This document shows, piece by piece, positions 1 through 13,999 of a stretch of DNA of 64,000 nt (its first letter is position 1; each line of letters begins with the position of its first letter). Under the pieces are notes generated by a model, which was given only the letters and a program-made list of their open reading frames with translations, was not told the origin of the DNA and searched no databases. Origin of the DNA: Lumbricus terrestris (lineage: Eukaryota; Annelida; Clitellata; Crassiclitellata; Lumbricidae); the NCBI GenBank assembly GCA_949752735.1, contig OX457037.1, positions 67,101,811-67,165,810 on the forward strand, read 5' to 3'. Both the position numbers and the translations under genes were made by a program.

Positions 1-2655
1 GTGATATAGTACACCCATAAAAAATATTGTTATGTATGCATGTGCCATTGTTGTAACCCATCACCAAAGATATATACTATGGTCTGTGTGCATAGGCCCA
101 TATACACCGTGACTCAAAAAAAATAAGCCAAATTGTTTTTCATATATCTCTAGTGCCTGATAACATATCACGCTAAAATTTTCCAAATATTTAGAGAAGT
201 GGACCAAGAATGTGATTCCAAAATTTCATGAGGTAAAGTTGAACGGATAAAAAGATATGAATCTTTCAACTTCATATGCTCTGCCGTCCTGCATTCTGTG
301 CCTTACAGGCTGAATGCAGAATCCCTTAGGCTACTATACCCATAGCACTTCAGTTATAATTCAAGTCTACAATGATAAGGTCCTGGCTTTTGTTACTATC
401 AGATTTTTACTTTTATACCAATTGCACTTGATGCACAGTCGCATTGTTGTCCTAACTATATGCTTTGCAATATTGCCAGGCAGCTGTTGCAGGAGGTTTC
501 TAGTATAATAATTATAATCCTTATTGCACTCACACACCTTTAGCAGCTGAGTGCACTCAAAGGCAGAGAGGCATTGCAATACAGAACCTATGTACCTATC
601 AATTATACGACTGTGGCAGCAATCATGCATACAAAGGACAACCTCTCATTACATGCTGGAATTGGAAATTCGGAACCTAAACCTTAAGACTTACAATCCA
701 CCGTGCAAAGAACACCATAGCAACCAGGTCGGTCCAAACTATAATTATGTCCTGAAGTCTAACTGAAAGACTCGGTTGCTGTATACAGTATACTCTATTA
801 CTGGTACAAATTACAATCATAGACTTGTTTGCCCCCAAGAGCTAGTATACCAGCAATATTGCTCAAACTTGATCTGTAAACTTCATTGGGCCCCCCTTGT
901 GGAATTCACTTCCCCATTCTGCGTTTTACTCCTCTTTCTGGACTATATCTACATCTTTCTCTCTCTCTTCTTAAGAACTATTTTTCTCTTGGGGTTCTCA
1001 AATTGGGAGTGCTACTGAATGGCCATGGCTGCGCGCAGTGCAATAGAAATGGCTAATTACATTACATAGTATACTGTGGCCACTGGCCAGTTTAGTTTAC
1101 ACTACATGGAGAAAGCGTATATATCAGTATTACTGATTATGTTCTGGTTTTTGCCTAATTACAGCTTCGTTTCAAATGTAACCTGCAGGTTCGACCTGAT
1201 CACCACTTTGTTAGAGCTGATGTTCAAAAAAGTCCAATGCAAACTGCACTCAGTTCTACGTAATCATGTAAATAATTATTGCTCAAAATACAGAATATAA
1301 ACATTCAAATATGAATTTTCATTTCCCAGCATCATGCTTCAATTAATCGAACACAATTTGCAGCGAGGGAGAATTGAACGAAATTATGAGCAAACAAGAA
1401 ATTCATTAAGCAAAATTGATGGATGATAAAAAAAGAAAAAGCATCTATTTTGCTCATTAATAAATAACTACTCAGCAAACTGCATTATGGCAAACAAAAT
1501 TCTCTCATCAACAATACCAGATGTTTTCAAACAACTGGATAGTTCACACAGCATGCCATGACAATACCATGTTTTCCATAAAAATTCATGTGAACACATT
1601 CCGAATAAAACGAATGCTGTGCACTGGCGTGGATTAGAGATAATCTGATGGGAGACTGATAGCACAGATGTATCGAAGAATAATGATAGGACAACATTGC
1701 AGAACAATTGTCAGAAAACTTTTTATGTCAAACCGCACAGATACTAACAATTATACATTGCAACAAAAATCAATGACTACCACCAATACATACCACCATG
1801 TGTACGTTCACACACACACAAGTTGTCTGGTAAAAACAGATACTCACTTAAATATGACCATCAAAAGTATCTATACTACTATTCAACTATTCAACCAAGT
1901 CAAGTGACAGCCATTCTTTTAGACTAACTAACATTCTTTAAAACTATCTACAGCTACAACATTTCTTGTAGACATCTGCAGATCTGTTTGAGCCATTCAC
2001 ACTCCTGTGTCATTTGTGCTCAACATAAACTCATCTATTTTTAGATTGTTCAGCTTCACTTATACCCCCCGCCCCTCACCCTCTCCCATCCAACCGAGCC
2101 ATAACGAGCACACTGATCTCACATAGCCAACGGGTAGATAAGCAGGCAACGGAGATGACAGACATCATTTGTCAATGCTAAGAAAAGTGAACTCCATAAT
2201 ACTTCATGTAATACAATTGACCCATGTCTTAGGGATTAGCGTGCCAATGACTGCGCTCCTTAATATAACAAAATCGAAATCGCAAATAGAGGTGTCTTAA
2301 AAGCATTAATTGCATTCCTACTTGGGACATGTGCTGAACTGTGAAACCCATCACCTTAGATATGAATGCCGCCTGAAACCCTATTTATTAAATCTGTTCA
2401 TCTGAGACTCCGCATAATTAAGTCATCTTGATACTTGTCAGCTGTTTGCAAATGATGCATGCAGTCAACTTGGTACCAACAGCTCTAAGCTTCAACTTTC
2501 ACCTCCCCGGCATAACTATGACTCAGTCCCAATTAATCTTTACAACCAGAAGCAACTTCGGTGACTTTGTCCGTAAAACTGTTTTATTTTGGCAACACTG
2601 ATTAATGCACAGATACAAAATAACTATAAACAGTGACAATGTTTAAACAACATCA
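1..2655. other. No gene recognised
   Basis: AT-rich sequence with only short chance frames (under 90 codons). No domain, tRNA or clear repeat family seen. Confidence 0.5.
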
Positions 2656-2659
2656 GCCA

Positions 2660-2789
2660 TAAGAAGAAGTGGAGGAGAAGGAGGAAGTGGACAACGAGGA
2701 AGAGGAGGTGGAGGAGAACGAGGAGGGAGAGGACGACAACGACGAAGAGGAAGATGAGGAGGAGGAGGAGGAAGAGGAGGAGGAGGTAA
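2660..2789. repeat. Purine-rich GAGGA/GAAGA repeat
   Basis: Imperfect GAG/GAA triplets; the serine-rich minus frame over it is a repeat artefact. Confidence 0.85.
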
Positions 2790-3748
2790 GACTTGGAAGG
2801 GCAGGAGCAACAAGAGCAGCAGACCCTTGAACTAGTAGCAGGGTGGGGATGCAGTCATTGGAACAAAGTGTCAGAGACATTGCCATTCTTTGGCCAAGGT
2901 TGGCCTTGGCATATGAGGACAGGTGACAGATGACCAATCGTCTCCATACCTGCTTCATCTTCCCAGCGTCAGTGAATCTGCAATCTGTCAGCCATTATAG
3001 TGGAGTTGGCAAGGAATGCGGGAGAAGCAGGACCCCCCCCCAAAAAAAAAACAACATTTCCTGTGACATCACATCAGACGCGATGAAAACATTTGTACCA
3101 TGCAAGACAGAGATCAGATATAGAAGAGCCACCATGTTGGTATGTATACATGCAGAAGGAATCGAATATTTAGCCATACAGCCTTCACACCCACAGATGG
3201 CTAATCCCTTAAGGCAGCCATGCATTAACCTTGGCATTTGGGGATGGCAGGTGTGGCCAGCCTAGTCTTCCCAATAACCATGCATCCCTATTGTACTCGT
3301 TATAACCCACTAGAGGACAGGACTGGAGTTGAAATTTAGAAAACGATTTATGCAAATTCCTGAACTACTCTCTCTGATCCTCCAATAAGCTATCGACCAC
3401 ACTAACCACTAGACACTAACCACTAGACACTACGTCATCGTCCTGTATCGCTAATCAAAATAAATGTGTTCTACAATGATATGTAGTTTGTGTAATAAGT
3501 TCCAGATTGCAAACACTCCACCCTTCTCACAACTGCATAACAACATCAGTGGATAAATCTGAATGTCAATCAACCAACCTGAAAAGGTCAGTGCAGTCCC
3601 TCGAGATTCTTCCCTTCATTGATGGCACTCAGTACAAGTATCCTCCATCAGGGTCCTAACTAATGTCAGGCGACCTTGTAACTTGGTATGAACAGCTCCA
3701 AGAGGGAAGCTGTGTTACGGCGCCATATAAATTGTCCATATAAATTGT

Positions 3749-3752
3749 CGTA

Positions 3753-3787
<35 letters not shown>

Positions 3788-3960
3788 CTATTTATTTTAT
3801 TTTTTATTTTATTTTTTTTAACCCGAGGTATTTATGATCCCTCGGGTGCTCAAAAAAAATCCGGAGACGGGAATGGTGTTACTCTAGAACGGCCTCATCT
3901 TCGGCATCTTATTATTATTCTTATTCTTATTCTTATTCTTATTATTATTATTATTATTAG
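3749..3960. repeat. ATT and ATTCTT repeats with a T-rich spacer
   Basis: ATT runs at 3751-3786 and 3908-3958, separated by T-rich sequence holding two CTCGGG motifs. Confidence 0.8.
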
Positions 3961-4876
3961 CCTGCTCGACAGTCAATCGAGATGTCAGAGGTGCAAATAC
4001 CCCTCGGGAATAGCTTTTCTTCAAGGTTTCTGCTACAAAAGCACCACTAGCCAACTCAGCTATGCGTACACTGATTGTATGTACATCCATACTAGAGACT
4101 CCTTAAATTAACCGTTTGTTGTTTTTGTTGTTGTTGTTATCTCTAGGCGGTGTTGTTCTCGATGTTGTCATTGTTGCTGTCTTTGTCTCTATACCATTGT
4201 TGGTGATGCTGCCATTGTTGCCGTTCCTGTCTCTCTATTCTTGTTGTTGCCTTTGTCATTCTTATTGTTGTTGGTGCCATTATTATTATTATGCATTTTA
4301 AAGAATGCCTTGAAATCTAATGATACCAGACAATTAAGTCTATATATAAAACCATTACAGTCAGCTGTTACCAACTGACTAGACATTAGGAGACTATTAT
4401 ATAAACAGTGGTACAATTTACTGACATTTCACAGCATTCACATGCAGGCTCTTTATGTTAGGGACATTTATAGCAGCCTCTCTGTTACAATCGACATCAA
4501 TATTTACGCAAACAATTATCCAAACAGACTCAATAAGACTGCAACATTACCACAAACAGCAAAATACTTGTGATAAAAGTGGAATTAATGCTGCCATGGA
4601 AATTAAGCCATTAACTAGCAGGATGTCCAATTGTTCCCATAACAACTGTTCTAGCTAAGGGGTCCACAGACCATAGTGCATACATTACAGAACAATTAGT
4701 CCCAATTGTTCTAGAGCCTACATCAAAGTTAACTGCATAGTGTATACAGGCTAGACGGGTTAGGTAGGTAGTTCAGAAATATCAACATAAAACACAAGTA
4801 ATTAAAGCATATAATTATTTTTTAACCTGAGGTATGTATAATTATCTCAGGATTAAAAATAATTCTGGAAAACTGT

Positions 4877-5332
4877 ATGTTATGTAGGTATTCATTCAGA
4901 GGACTTATATATAGCAACCCTTCAAGGCAACTACTCAGAAGCGCTCCTGACCCGAGCGCAGCTAAAGAGGACAGTTCTGAGAAGCACAAGAAGCAGAGCA
5001 GCAACAAAGGAAACCCATTTCAAAGCGAGAAGCCACCCACCAAGAAGACACGATTCTGCTTAGTGGCTGTGCAGGCAAAGGGACATAGCGATGATCCTGT
5101 ACCAGATCCTCTGCTTGGGGAGAAGCCAGTAAAGCATATCCAGCATTTACCTGGAAGCAAAACCAAATTTGGGGATGCATCAGCAAAGGCGAGTGGCAGA
5201 GAGCAGGCCAGGCAACCCAGCCAACATAGAGTGAATAGTAGTAATCTAGTCGGTTGTAATGAAGGAAGGAGTGGCGTAAGTATTGTAAGCGATCAAGCAA
5301 CAGTGCAGTATGAATCACGGCAGAGACCATGA
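4877..5332 (+). CDS. Unrecognised 151-codon open frame (doubtful)
   Basis: The first 30 codons lie over a SINE/LINE tail, so the ATG is probably not a true start. From about codon 31 the product is hydrophilic, K/S/Q/P-rich (SEKHKKQSSNKGNPFQSEKP, KPVKHIQHLPGSKTKFGDAS) and does not look like a simple repeat. It could be a lost exon of a gene or of an element, or chance. No flanking exons or splice sites in frame were found. Confidence 0.2.
   Translation: MLCRYSFRGLIYSNPSRQLLRSAPDPSAAKEDSSEKHKKQSSNKGNPFQSEKPPTKKTRFCLVAVQAKGHSDDPVPDPLLGEKPVKHIQHLPGSKTKFGDASAKASGREQARQPSQHRVNSSNLVGCNEGRSGVSIVSDQATVQYESRQRP
4885..4980 (-). repeat. SINE/LINE 3' tail fragment
   Basis: TATATATAGCAACCCTTCAA and CTACTCAGAAGCGCTCCTGA match the shared tail. 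The match fades by about 4980. Confidence 0.5.
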
Positions 5333-6599
5333 ATAGAAGGTGAGCTCTTGATACAGCGTAACCCCAACTTGTCCAAGGTCATGCATATGTATATATAATT
5401 ATATACATATATACAATTATACATAGACATACATATTAAGAGAGAGACAGGCAGACACACAGACAGACACACAGACAGAGAGCGCCTATTTATTACCTCA
5501 CAAAAGCACAGAACACATGGCCCTCTGCACGTCTGCTCTGAACCAGTGTATTTTTAAGAGTTGGAGAATGTTTCCTGCACATGGTCAAGTGTAATGGCGC
5601 ATAAACCGCAATGGAAGCAGACTGCTCCACATATAGATGATGATGACCTGATACAAGACGAGATACACTGAGCTCAAGTCGAAGGGCAGAAGCACGGCAC
5701 TGCTGCACAGATGCTAAAGTTCTGGTTTTGTACAAAACAGGCAGAGAGAAATCATAGCAGCCAGCAAAAGCATCAATGCATTGGGTCACAACAAACAGTA
5801 ATTGCAGAAATTGCCAGACATGGAAATACAAGCGCAAGGATTCGCATTATAATCAGACCTAACATCGTAGAGGAATTTTTCCTTTACATTCCCAAGTTAC
5901 GGCCATTGTATCTGTCTCTTAAGACTGTTACCCTGTTATGGCAGTGAATATGTTTTAGCAAATAGGGCGCCATCTAGCGGGTTCACTCTCTTTGAATAGC
6001 CTATAATAATATATTGATCCTAACATGTGTACCATAACTGTCAACTAAATTAGACGTGCTTCCACTCATTGTGTGAATGTACCATTGTCTGTCTTTTTGT
6101 GGGAACAATAAACAAACTGACACTGAATTGAATGGAGTTAATGTTACACGAAAAGTTTTTTCACTCTGCATTATATCCAATGGTAAATAATACTATATAA
6201 CAATATAAATGGCCAACCCTTCTGACATGACAAAGCGCTCATGCATATACGTTGGCGTCATGTGCTTAGCTTTAGAGTGGAGCTTTAGAAATTTGTATAC
6301 TTTATGATAGCTGTCAACCCATAGCGCGTATGGTTTTTGTATACATTCCACGACTATAATAGACTTTATCATGTACATTACAAACCCCACCCACATAGAT
6401 GCCCTAGATGCACACACCCTGTTGACACCCACATGATAAATCAGCTCACGTTTGTAAAGAAACGACCAGAAGTAAATAAATCTGTGCAACAATTGAAGAC
6501 ATAAACTAATGGACAACAAAGTCATTCCAAGCCAATATATCCTTGATTGTGGTTTCGCTTGCAAATGTTTTTATGCATGTATGTACGTATGTGCACTTG

Positions 6600-6802
6600 T
6601 TATAGTGCATGTTCAAAATGTCTTCTCAGAAGCGCTCCCGACTACAGCGCGGACACCGAATCGGAGTTTCACGCAGAAGCGCTGAGCAATTGCGAGTAAA
6701 GGACTTGCCCAAGGTCCCTACATGGCGGCTTGAGGTGGATTCGAACCTAAAACCCTCCGGCTGCAAGGCAACAAACATACCCACTACACCACTGTACCCC
6801 AT
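6600..6802 (-). mobile_element. tRNA-derived SINE with LINE-like 3' tail
   Basis: On the minus strand the head reads GGTGTAGTGGGT (A-box like) and then GGTTCGAATCC (B box, plus 6738-6749), giving a pol III promoter. The body has TGGGCAAGTCCTTTACTCGC and ends in CGGGAGCGCTTCTGAGAAG, the tail shared with the non-LTR elements. Confidence 0.75.
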
Positions 6803-7214
6803 TCATATTTTGTCCCATTATATAGCAACCCTATGTGAGCCGTGACCTACTCAGTTTTAAATTGATTGGGTAAGATCCTTCACAACAACTTATGCTCATT
6901 TGATGGCACCACACCATTTATGTAAGTAAATAAGTAAGTAAGCAGTAGTATAGTATAAATTAATGATTTGATTACAATTCCAATTACAATCCGGGGGTCT
7001 TTCCTTCAGGTTCTTATTAAGTAATGGGGTATTATCTCTGTGATCATTCAGGCAAGCATACCACCACCTGTTACACCTGGTAATCATTTTTGTATCAGCA
7101 TAACAGAAGATGATCAATAAGAGAAGTCAAATGACGGGGAAGTCATGAAAAACACTAGACCTTGACAATTCTATCAATACTGCATCACGCAAACCAGACA
7201 CACGTACAGAAGTC

Positions 7215-7480
7215 AGACACACATATGCAAGCACATACACACACACACACATATGCAAGCACACACACACACACATACACAAACACACACTCACCTATAT
7301 GCATCGACGAGAATTGTTAAGAGTATACCATGTGATATTTACTTAACTATTTCCCATCTATATATGTATTCAAGCGTGTGTGTGTGTGTTTGTGTGTGTT
7401 TGTGTGCAAATGTTCGTGTGCAAGTGAATGTGTGTGTCTGCATCTGTGTGTGTGTGTGTGTGTGTGCATTCAGGTCTGCA
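7215..7480. repeat. CA block and TG blocks
   Basis: CA repeats at 7225-7290, TG repeats at 7374-7470; both interrupted. They could pair as a weak inverted repeat. Confidence 0.85.
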
Positions 7481-7599
7481 TATGTGTATATATGCACCTG
7501 TATTTGTCTGTGCCTTTACAATTGCGCAATGCGCATGTCACATAGGTGCATTAAAAATTAAGCCTGTCAAACGTCTTCCTCATTAAAGCTGCTTATAAC

Positions 7600-10026
7600 G
7601 CCTATATGGTATATATATATAACTACATATATGTGTATATATATATATATATACCAGAGGACAAATGATCTTTGGACATTATCTATAAACACCATCAATC
7701 CTCCATTGAAAGCCTGCACATGAATAACTGTATTTGTCCAGCTTCTAATACGACTGTCATTTTTCCAATGAATAACGAGATCTATGTGCTTTCAGCTTCC
7801 AATGAATAATGAAATGTTTTTCAGCTTCCAACAAGACAGACATGCATGCAAGACAAAGCATTGTCAATATTGTCTGTAGACGCCTTCCACAGGTGCATGA
7901 TTGCTGCACACGATAAAAGCCACTGGCGCCAACCAACTAATTGATCTGCCATACAAGTAACAAGTGTCTAATCCTTGAATATATTTCCATCAATATTGCA
8001 TTAGACCAATCAGACAGCAATTAACTTGTTGGTCTCATCGTTTCGTGGTCACAAGACATCACCAAGTCTATACTTGATATATAACTGTATACTTAATATA
8101 TTGCTCTCTTTCCAGCCATAAGACGTGCACATACATACATGCATGCATACAAACATACATACATGCATAAATACATACGGGCAGCAAAAATTTTACAGGA
8201 AGGGCAAAACACAATGGTTATTCGCTACACAATAGTACACATACTGTTAAAATTTTATATCATTGCTTTACAGATTGATGATGTAACTGCGTCTTTCCTC
8301 CTCCGCTTCCGCTGCAATCCTAGCCAGGTACTAGTGGGTCACACGAGTCCAGTCTGGGCTCAGTTACTGGATGGGCAGAGACAAGAACAGCTTTGTATCC
8401 CTATCCAATACCTGCTGTCGCATCACACTTTAGAGTCGTTCCTATACAAAACCGATGTGTATTAGAGACAAGATCCGCGAACATACATATCCGCCACCCG
8501 ATGGGTATACCAAGGTTTCCGAGTGTCCACTGATTCTAAAGGAAAAAATAGTGCCAGTCTCAAGGTTGGCGAAAAGAGGAGGGCTACATCAACAACCTCC
8601 AGCAGCAATGGTCAAAACTAGGTGACACACCGTATCATCTGGGCACGAAAAAGGTAATAACACAAGATGCCATCAAGAACTACTTGTTTGCAGAAGTTCT
8701 AAAGCTGCCGCACACTCATCCAATAATCACCCCAGCACACACACACCCACACCCACACACACCATCCCCTTCTGATCAACACACGTAATAAACAACGAGC
8801 AATTACTTTATCTCACTACTTTGCTTTTCATCGCGTATTCAAGTCACGCAGAACAAACCTACTTAGAACCAACGGCGGACAGTTAGCACGCAGTTGCAAT
8901 CGGATTAGACGAAGATGCGCTTACGAAATTACGTCAATATTCCGACCGCAAATTCCACCACTGTCTTCTCAAACCATGAATACGTAATATTATTAATATC
9001 ATAAGCAAACAGCAAGCATGACGACGACGAGAAAATATTTTTAATCGGTGGCCATGCGCCTAAAGAATAATTTGCAGCTGCGACGAACGCAAAACTATTA
9101 CTTGACGAACATAAACGAGAAAAGCATAACATCTGCGAACAAAAGATAAGACGGTGGTGAGGGAGGCGAAAGACGGGGGTGGAGAGGGGTGGGTGGAAGA
9201 CGGGGGATGGGTGGGGCCGACAAACTTGCAATTTCCAGCCATCGAATTGGGGTCTGATTAGACGTTGATTAAATACTGAAATTGCAAATTCCACCCTCTT
9301 CGTCGGCGATGTTATTGCTGTGTATACGACAATCGCAACTGTGCCCTGATTAGTCTAGACCCGTATATAAGGACATGCCTGGTAAACGCGGGTACTACTG
9401 TTTCGCTAGAATGTTAGTAGACATGGTGGTTCTGTTTATACCTCGTAGTCCAGTTGGATTTATAATATTAGAAATGTTAATCATTTGCGACGCCGTAACC
9501 AGGATTTTGTTTGGGGGTGGGTGGTGGCGGGTGTGTGTTTACTCAGCTGTTATAATTATCAGGAGCTTAAGCAGCATCCGCATCATCATCATGATTAGAT
9601 CTGATTGATTGATTGTAAAATTTTACAAATAAGAGCAAAATTAAATTAAATCCTGTCTTATTTCGGATATCGTGCGTTAGTAAAATCATCATTTCATTTT
9701 TACATTATTTCATTTCGGGGTGTTCAAACACCGAAAATACACCTCTAAATATGGCCCTTATCATTTTGCAATCTACTTTAATTTCATAATACATAGGCGG
9801 CCTTAATATGCGGGATTCTGGTCCCTTCTGGGTCTTCCTGTTCTATCCCTGCGTTGTTGTTTAGCGTTTACTGCGCAATTGTCATTATACTGATTGTTTG
9901 AACTGGAAATAATAAACGCTTTGAATTGAAAATAGAGGCTGAGAGTATGAGGCACAGCTAACTAAAGATGTAAGTATTACCGTTTTTGACCACATGCCGT
10001 GTGTCACCTGGCTTTGGCCATTAAAC

Positions 10027-10028
<2 letters not shown>
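7600..10028. other. No gene recognised
   Basis: Contains a TA-rich block at 7599-7651, CATA repeats at 8125-8180 and a G-rich tract at 9155-9215. ORFs at 8139-8465 (+) and 8929-9294 (-) show no motif. A possible retroposon tail (AATAAACGCTTTGAATTGAA) is at 9911-9930. Confidence 0.45.
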
Positions 10029-10089
<61 letters not shown>

Positions 10090-10092
10090 ATT
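10029..10092. repeat. AT dinucleotide repeat
   Basis: Near-perfect AT/TA run of about 60 bases. A similar run is at 13433-13488. Confidence 0.9.
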
Positions 10093-10917
10093 ATACATAT
10101 TTTCTCTATGGCCTTAATCTAGACACTTTTGCAGCCGTTGGGTGCTAAGTAGGCCTACGTCTTCTCATCTGATTATCAGAATCCAGTGTAATGACTCCTA
10201 CAGAATCAATACCAATGCACCAATCAATGATAACTTGAAAATGTTAACTATGGTACTACCTTGGGCTTTAAAAATGTCTTCCCACTGAAGCACTAATGAT
10301 GCACGTAGCAGAAATGATAAATTTACATTTTAAAACCTCTGCAAACAACCCCTTGAATATTCTTTTTTATCTGCTTTGCATTTTTCAACCTCTTGCTAAA
10401 ACTTTAACCATGACCATCGTGTTTTGCCCCTCCTGTAAAAAATTTCCTGGCACCCAAGTCACTATCACCAATTATCGTTATTATTAATACTACTATTACA
10501 ACTATTACTATCTGTTACCATTATTGTTGTTGGCGTTGTTATTTATAGTTTTATTGTTATTACAGTCCATATCAAGGCACAAATATTTAATGACTACCGG
10601 TAAGCATCAATGGATAACACTGACCATTAAGTAAGTTAGTCTCTACCCATTGACCATCCTACAGAAGTCTCATGCCTGCACTCTCCGCTATCGAATGCGA
10701 GGCTGCAATCAACTGGCTTAATGCTGAGAAACCAGACGCTATTATAGGCCACAGTAATGGGTATTGGGTACACACAATCAAAGCTACATATTGATTACAG
10801 CGTATTTATTACTAGCCAGTAGCATCAACTCATTATCGAACGGAGAGCAGTGTGGCGGAAAAGTATCTCACCAGACATAGCTGTCCAGACAGTCATTTCA
10901 AGTATGGCTGCTGGGCA

Positions 10918-11262
10918 AAGCCTCCGTCTGTCTGTCTGTCCTCGTCTGCCTGCCTCAATATGTCTGCCTCCGTCTGTCTGTCTGTCTGAGTATGGCTGCC
11001 TTCGTCTGCCTGCCTCAATATGTCTGTCTCCGTCTGTCTGTCTGTCTCAGTATGTCTGCCTTCGTCTGTCTGCCTCCGGCTGTCTGTATCCGTCTGTCTA
11101 TGTCTGCCTTCGTCTGTCTGCCTCCGTCCGTCTGTCTGTCTGAGTATGTCTGCCTTCGTCTGTCTGCCTCAATATGTCTGCCTTTGTCTGTCTGTCTCAG
11201 TCTGTCTGCCTTCGTCTGTCTGCCTCCATCTGTCTGCCTCATTCTGTCTGTCCATGTGTGTC
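10918..11262. repeat. CTGT-based minisatellite
   Basis: CGTCTGTCTGCCTCMR-type phrases mixed into 40-60-bp higher-order units over 340 bases. Frames are open on both strands only because the unit lacks stops. Confidence 0.9.
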
Positions 11263-12714
11263 TGGCACTTTGTAGTATAAGGTAGTCTAGACTGAGGTGC
11301 ATGCACTGTCTTTGTCCGTCTGAATGTCAGTCTCTACGTCTGTCTATGTATTATTATCTTGTTTATGTACAATAATTATTCCAGATGTCACACGGCATCC
11401 AGGTACAGGTTACATGAAAAAAAGATTGTTTCTTACTGCTCATAAATTATTGTTCTCATATAAGAAAGGTTTGTTTTCTATATAAAACTTTCGCTATATA
11501 GTTTCTATCGTCTTTGGTTGGAAGCTTAAAATTGTGAGCTGCCCTGCAGGTCGAAAATTGTAATAATGTTACACATCCGCAGGAAGTAACCATATGTGAC
11601 ATTGATGTCTGCTCAGTGCCATTCTAAATCTGCATTCCAACGGTTCTGGGTTTGAATAAGCTGACTGCACTCCGTAATGACGCTCGTCAAATTGGTCAGG
11701 CATTTGTTTTTGCAACGAAAAAATAAACCGTAAAAATCAAATACTGCATCATCAGCCGAAATTGACTGAAGCGTATGCACCTGCAGATATTTTGCAAGAG
11801 GATGGAGGGGTAAAACACGGTTAAATTGTTAGAAAGAGCGTGGAAATGCAAAACAGTAAATACATATCATAGATGTTTCTAAATGTATAAATTTCTCAGT
11901 TTTACTTTGTGTATCATAAGTATCAGTATCACTGTTAGTATCATTAGTATCAGTATCACTATCATTAGTATCATTATTGGCTTACTGCAAAGAAATTTCT
12001 TAGAAGCAGTTTTAAAAAACAGAGGTCAATTTTCCAGGGAGGGGATTGCCCCCTTCTTGCCCCTATGTGCAGGCGCCTATGGACTGAATTGCCCTTCCAG
12101 GTCTCAGTTACTGTCGTCCCCTCTACAAGACAATTACATTGTCTGAACTATATTCAGCCAAATGCAGCCAGTATGAGAATCAGAAACATATACTTGGTAG
12201 TGTCAATATACAATATATACATCACTTAACCACTTGACATACATGCACAGATTTGAATTCCGACATCAGTTATAAACATTATAGACATCTGCAAAAAATT
12301 CGAATATATATAAATGTATATTATATAAATATATTATAATATATATATATATTATCATCTCTAGATTATCTACAGCATCTAAAAGGTGAACCAGCTATAT
12401 TACAGACGCTCAGTCAAAACAGAATCGATAGGCAGGGTCTAAAAGTCGGTTCCAGGTCAAGCTCCAAAGGGGTCAGACGCCTAGCGGTGAGGGAGGTGAA
12501 GCGGAGGAAGTCCATGGTCCAGTATACTTGTCCTCTTACCATCAATTCAGATGCAGCACGGAGTTCTAGAGTGTGACCGACCGACGATGCAACCCAGATT
12601 TACAATTGGCCAATTTACTTGCAGATATTACTCTCTTCTAATTCAATCAAGCGTACACACACACTGCTTCATTGCTGTTTTGTATTAAGAGATGCTCTTA
12701 TCTCAAGCTTGGCC
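11263..12714. other. No gene recognised
   Basis: AT-rich; a TATCAG microsatellite-like patch at 11915-11970 and TA-rich sequence at 12300-12352. Confidence 0.45.
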
Positions 12715-12840
12715 TATCAATCTATCTGTCTGCCTCTCTTGATGCTCTGCCTGTCTGTTTGTTTGTCTGTCTGCATGAGTGTCTATCGATCTGTCTGTCT
12801 GTCTATCGATCTGTCTGTCTATCAATCTGTCTGTATCTTC
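12715..12840. repeat. CTGT/ATCT microsatellite
   Basis: CTGTCTGT and TCTATCGATCTG runs, imperfect. Confidence 0.85.
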
Positions 12841-13009
12841 CTTTGTGCCATTACTTGACCTCTTCAGCATACCAAGCAGATTCTTCATTTATCTAAATTA
12901 CTGGTTCTTGATAATTTTAGGCAGTCAAGATCTTTACATTACGATGATAATAAATGTATTTGACTGCAGCAAGAGTGCCAACTACATGTAACTACTATCT
13001 ATAGTAGAT

Positions 13010-13085
13010 TTCTTCAAAGGGTGCTATACAAGTCCATTGAATGAATGAATGAATCAATCAATCAATGAATTAATTAATTAATAAA
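13010..13085 (+). repeat. Retroposon tail ending in GAAT/CAAT repeats
   Basis: AAAGGGTGCTATACAAGTCC followed by ATTGAATGAATGAATGAAT and (CAAT)n resembles other LINE tails in the window. Confidence 0.45.
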
Positions 13086-13427
13086 ATATCTAAAGTACTT
13101 GCTATAAGAACATGGAACACACTTTGCAATGTTGCTGAATATCATCCAAATAAAAAGCCATTAATTAATTAACCAAAATCACGCCAAAAACTCATTTTAA
13201 CAAAATCATGACAGCAAGGCTTTCACAAAAAAATCACACAGATCCTGTTTCAAACTTCCTGCATTGCACACAGCAGGACATGGCCACCAACATATATCTA
13301 TAAAAATTTCTGTTAATGCATTAATTAACATAAACTCATCAACTGCATGATGGTTGTCAGATGAAGAGCAATCCCCTGAGGTAGCCTAACAGGCACCAAT
13401 GGGTTTCAAGTATTTGCCAATTCATCT

Positions 13428-13432
<5 letters not shown>

Positions 13433-13488
<56 letters not shown>
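13433..13488. repeat. TA dinucleotide repeat
   Basis: About 28 TA units, uninterrupted. Confidence 0.9.
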
Positions 13489-13489
<1 letters not shown>

Positions 13490-13999
13490 CCCTCCACATA
13501 TCGGATGGTGGGTGGCCAGTCCTCTCCCTTGACGTCTCGTCTTCCATCAACAGTGTAAGGTCAGTGTTTTCATCATAGCTGACCTGACAAGGGGTAAAGT
13601 TGGTGCAGAACTCTCAAACCAAATTATGCTTATCCATTCAGTATTAGCTCTGACATTCGTAAACAGATTTAACCTATTAAACCCAGCACCATCATCATCA
13701 ATCTGTAAAAAAAGTCATTTACTTGTCGCTCAGATTTATACTCTTGTACGGTTTTTTTTGCGTCTTGAAAGACGACTTAATTATCGGTTTGTAAGTAATA
13801 TGCAACTTGTTTTTTTAAAATCAACCTTATACGATCAAATGCAATCAACCTTCCTTTCATAACTGAAATCCTACTTATTCTATAGTTTGTTCCACTTCTT
13901 TGAAAAAGCAGTTCAACGCTTAGTTAAGAAACAAAGAGTATCAAGTGACTTGCTTAAAGATTGAAGGTATACAAAAGCCAAAGCTCATCTTCTCTAGCT

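Noticed and set aside
2653..2958. Serine-rich minus-strand frame of 101 codons
   Set aside because: Half of it is the complement of a GAGGA repeat; no start context or partner exons.
10850..11302. Five overlapping frames on both strands over the CTGT array
   Set aside because: The repeat has no stop codon in several frames, so openness is automatic.
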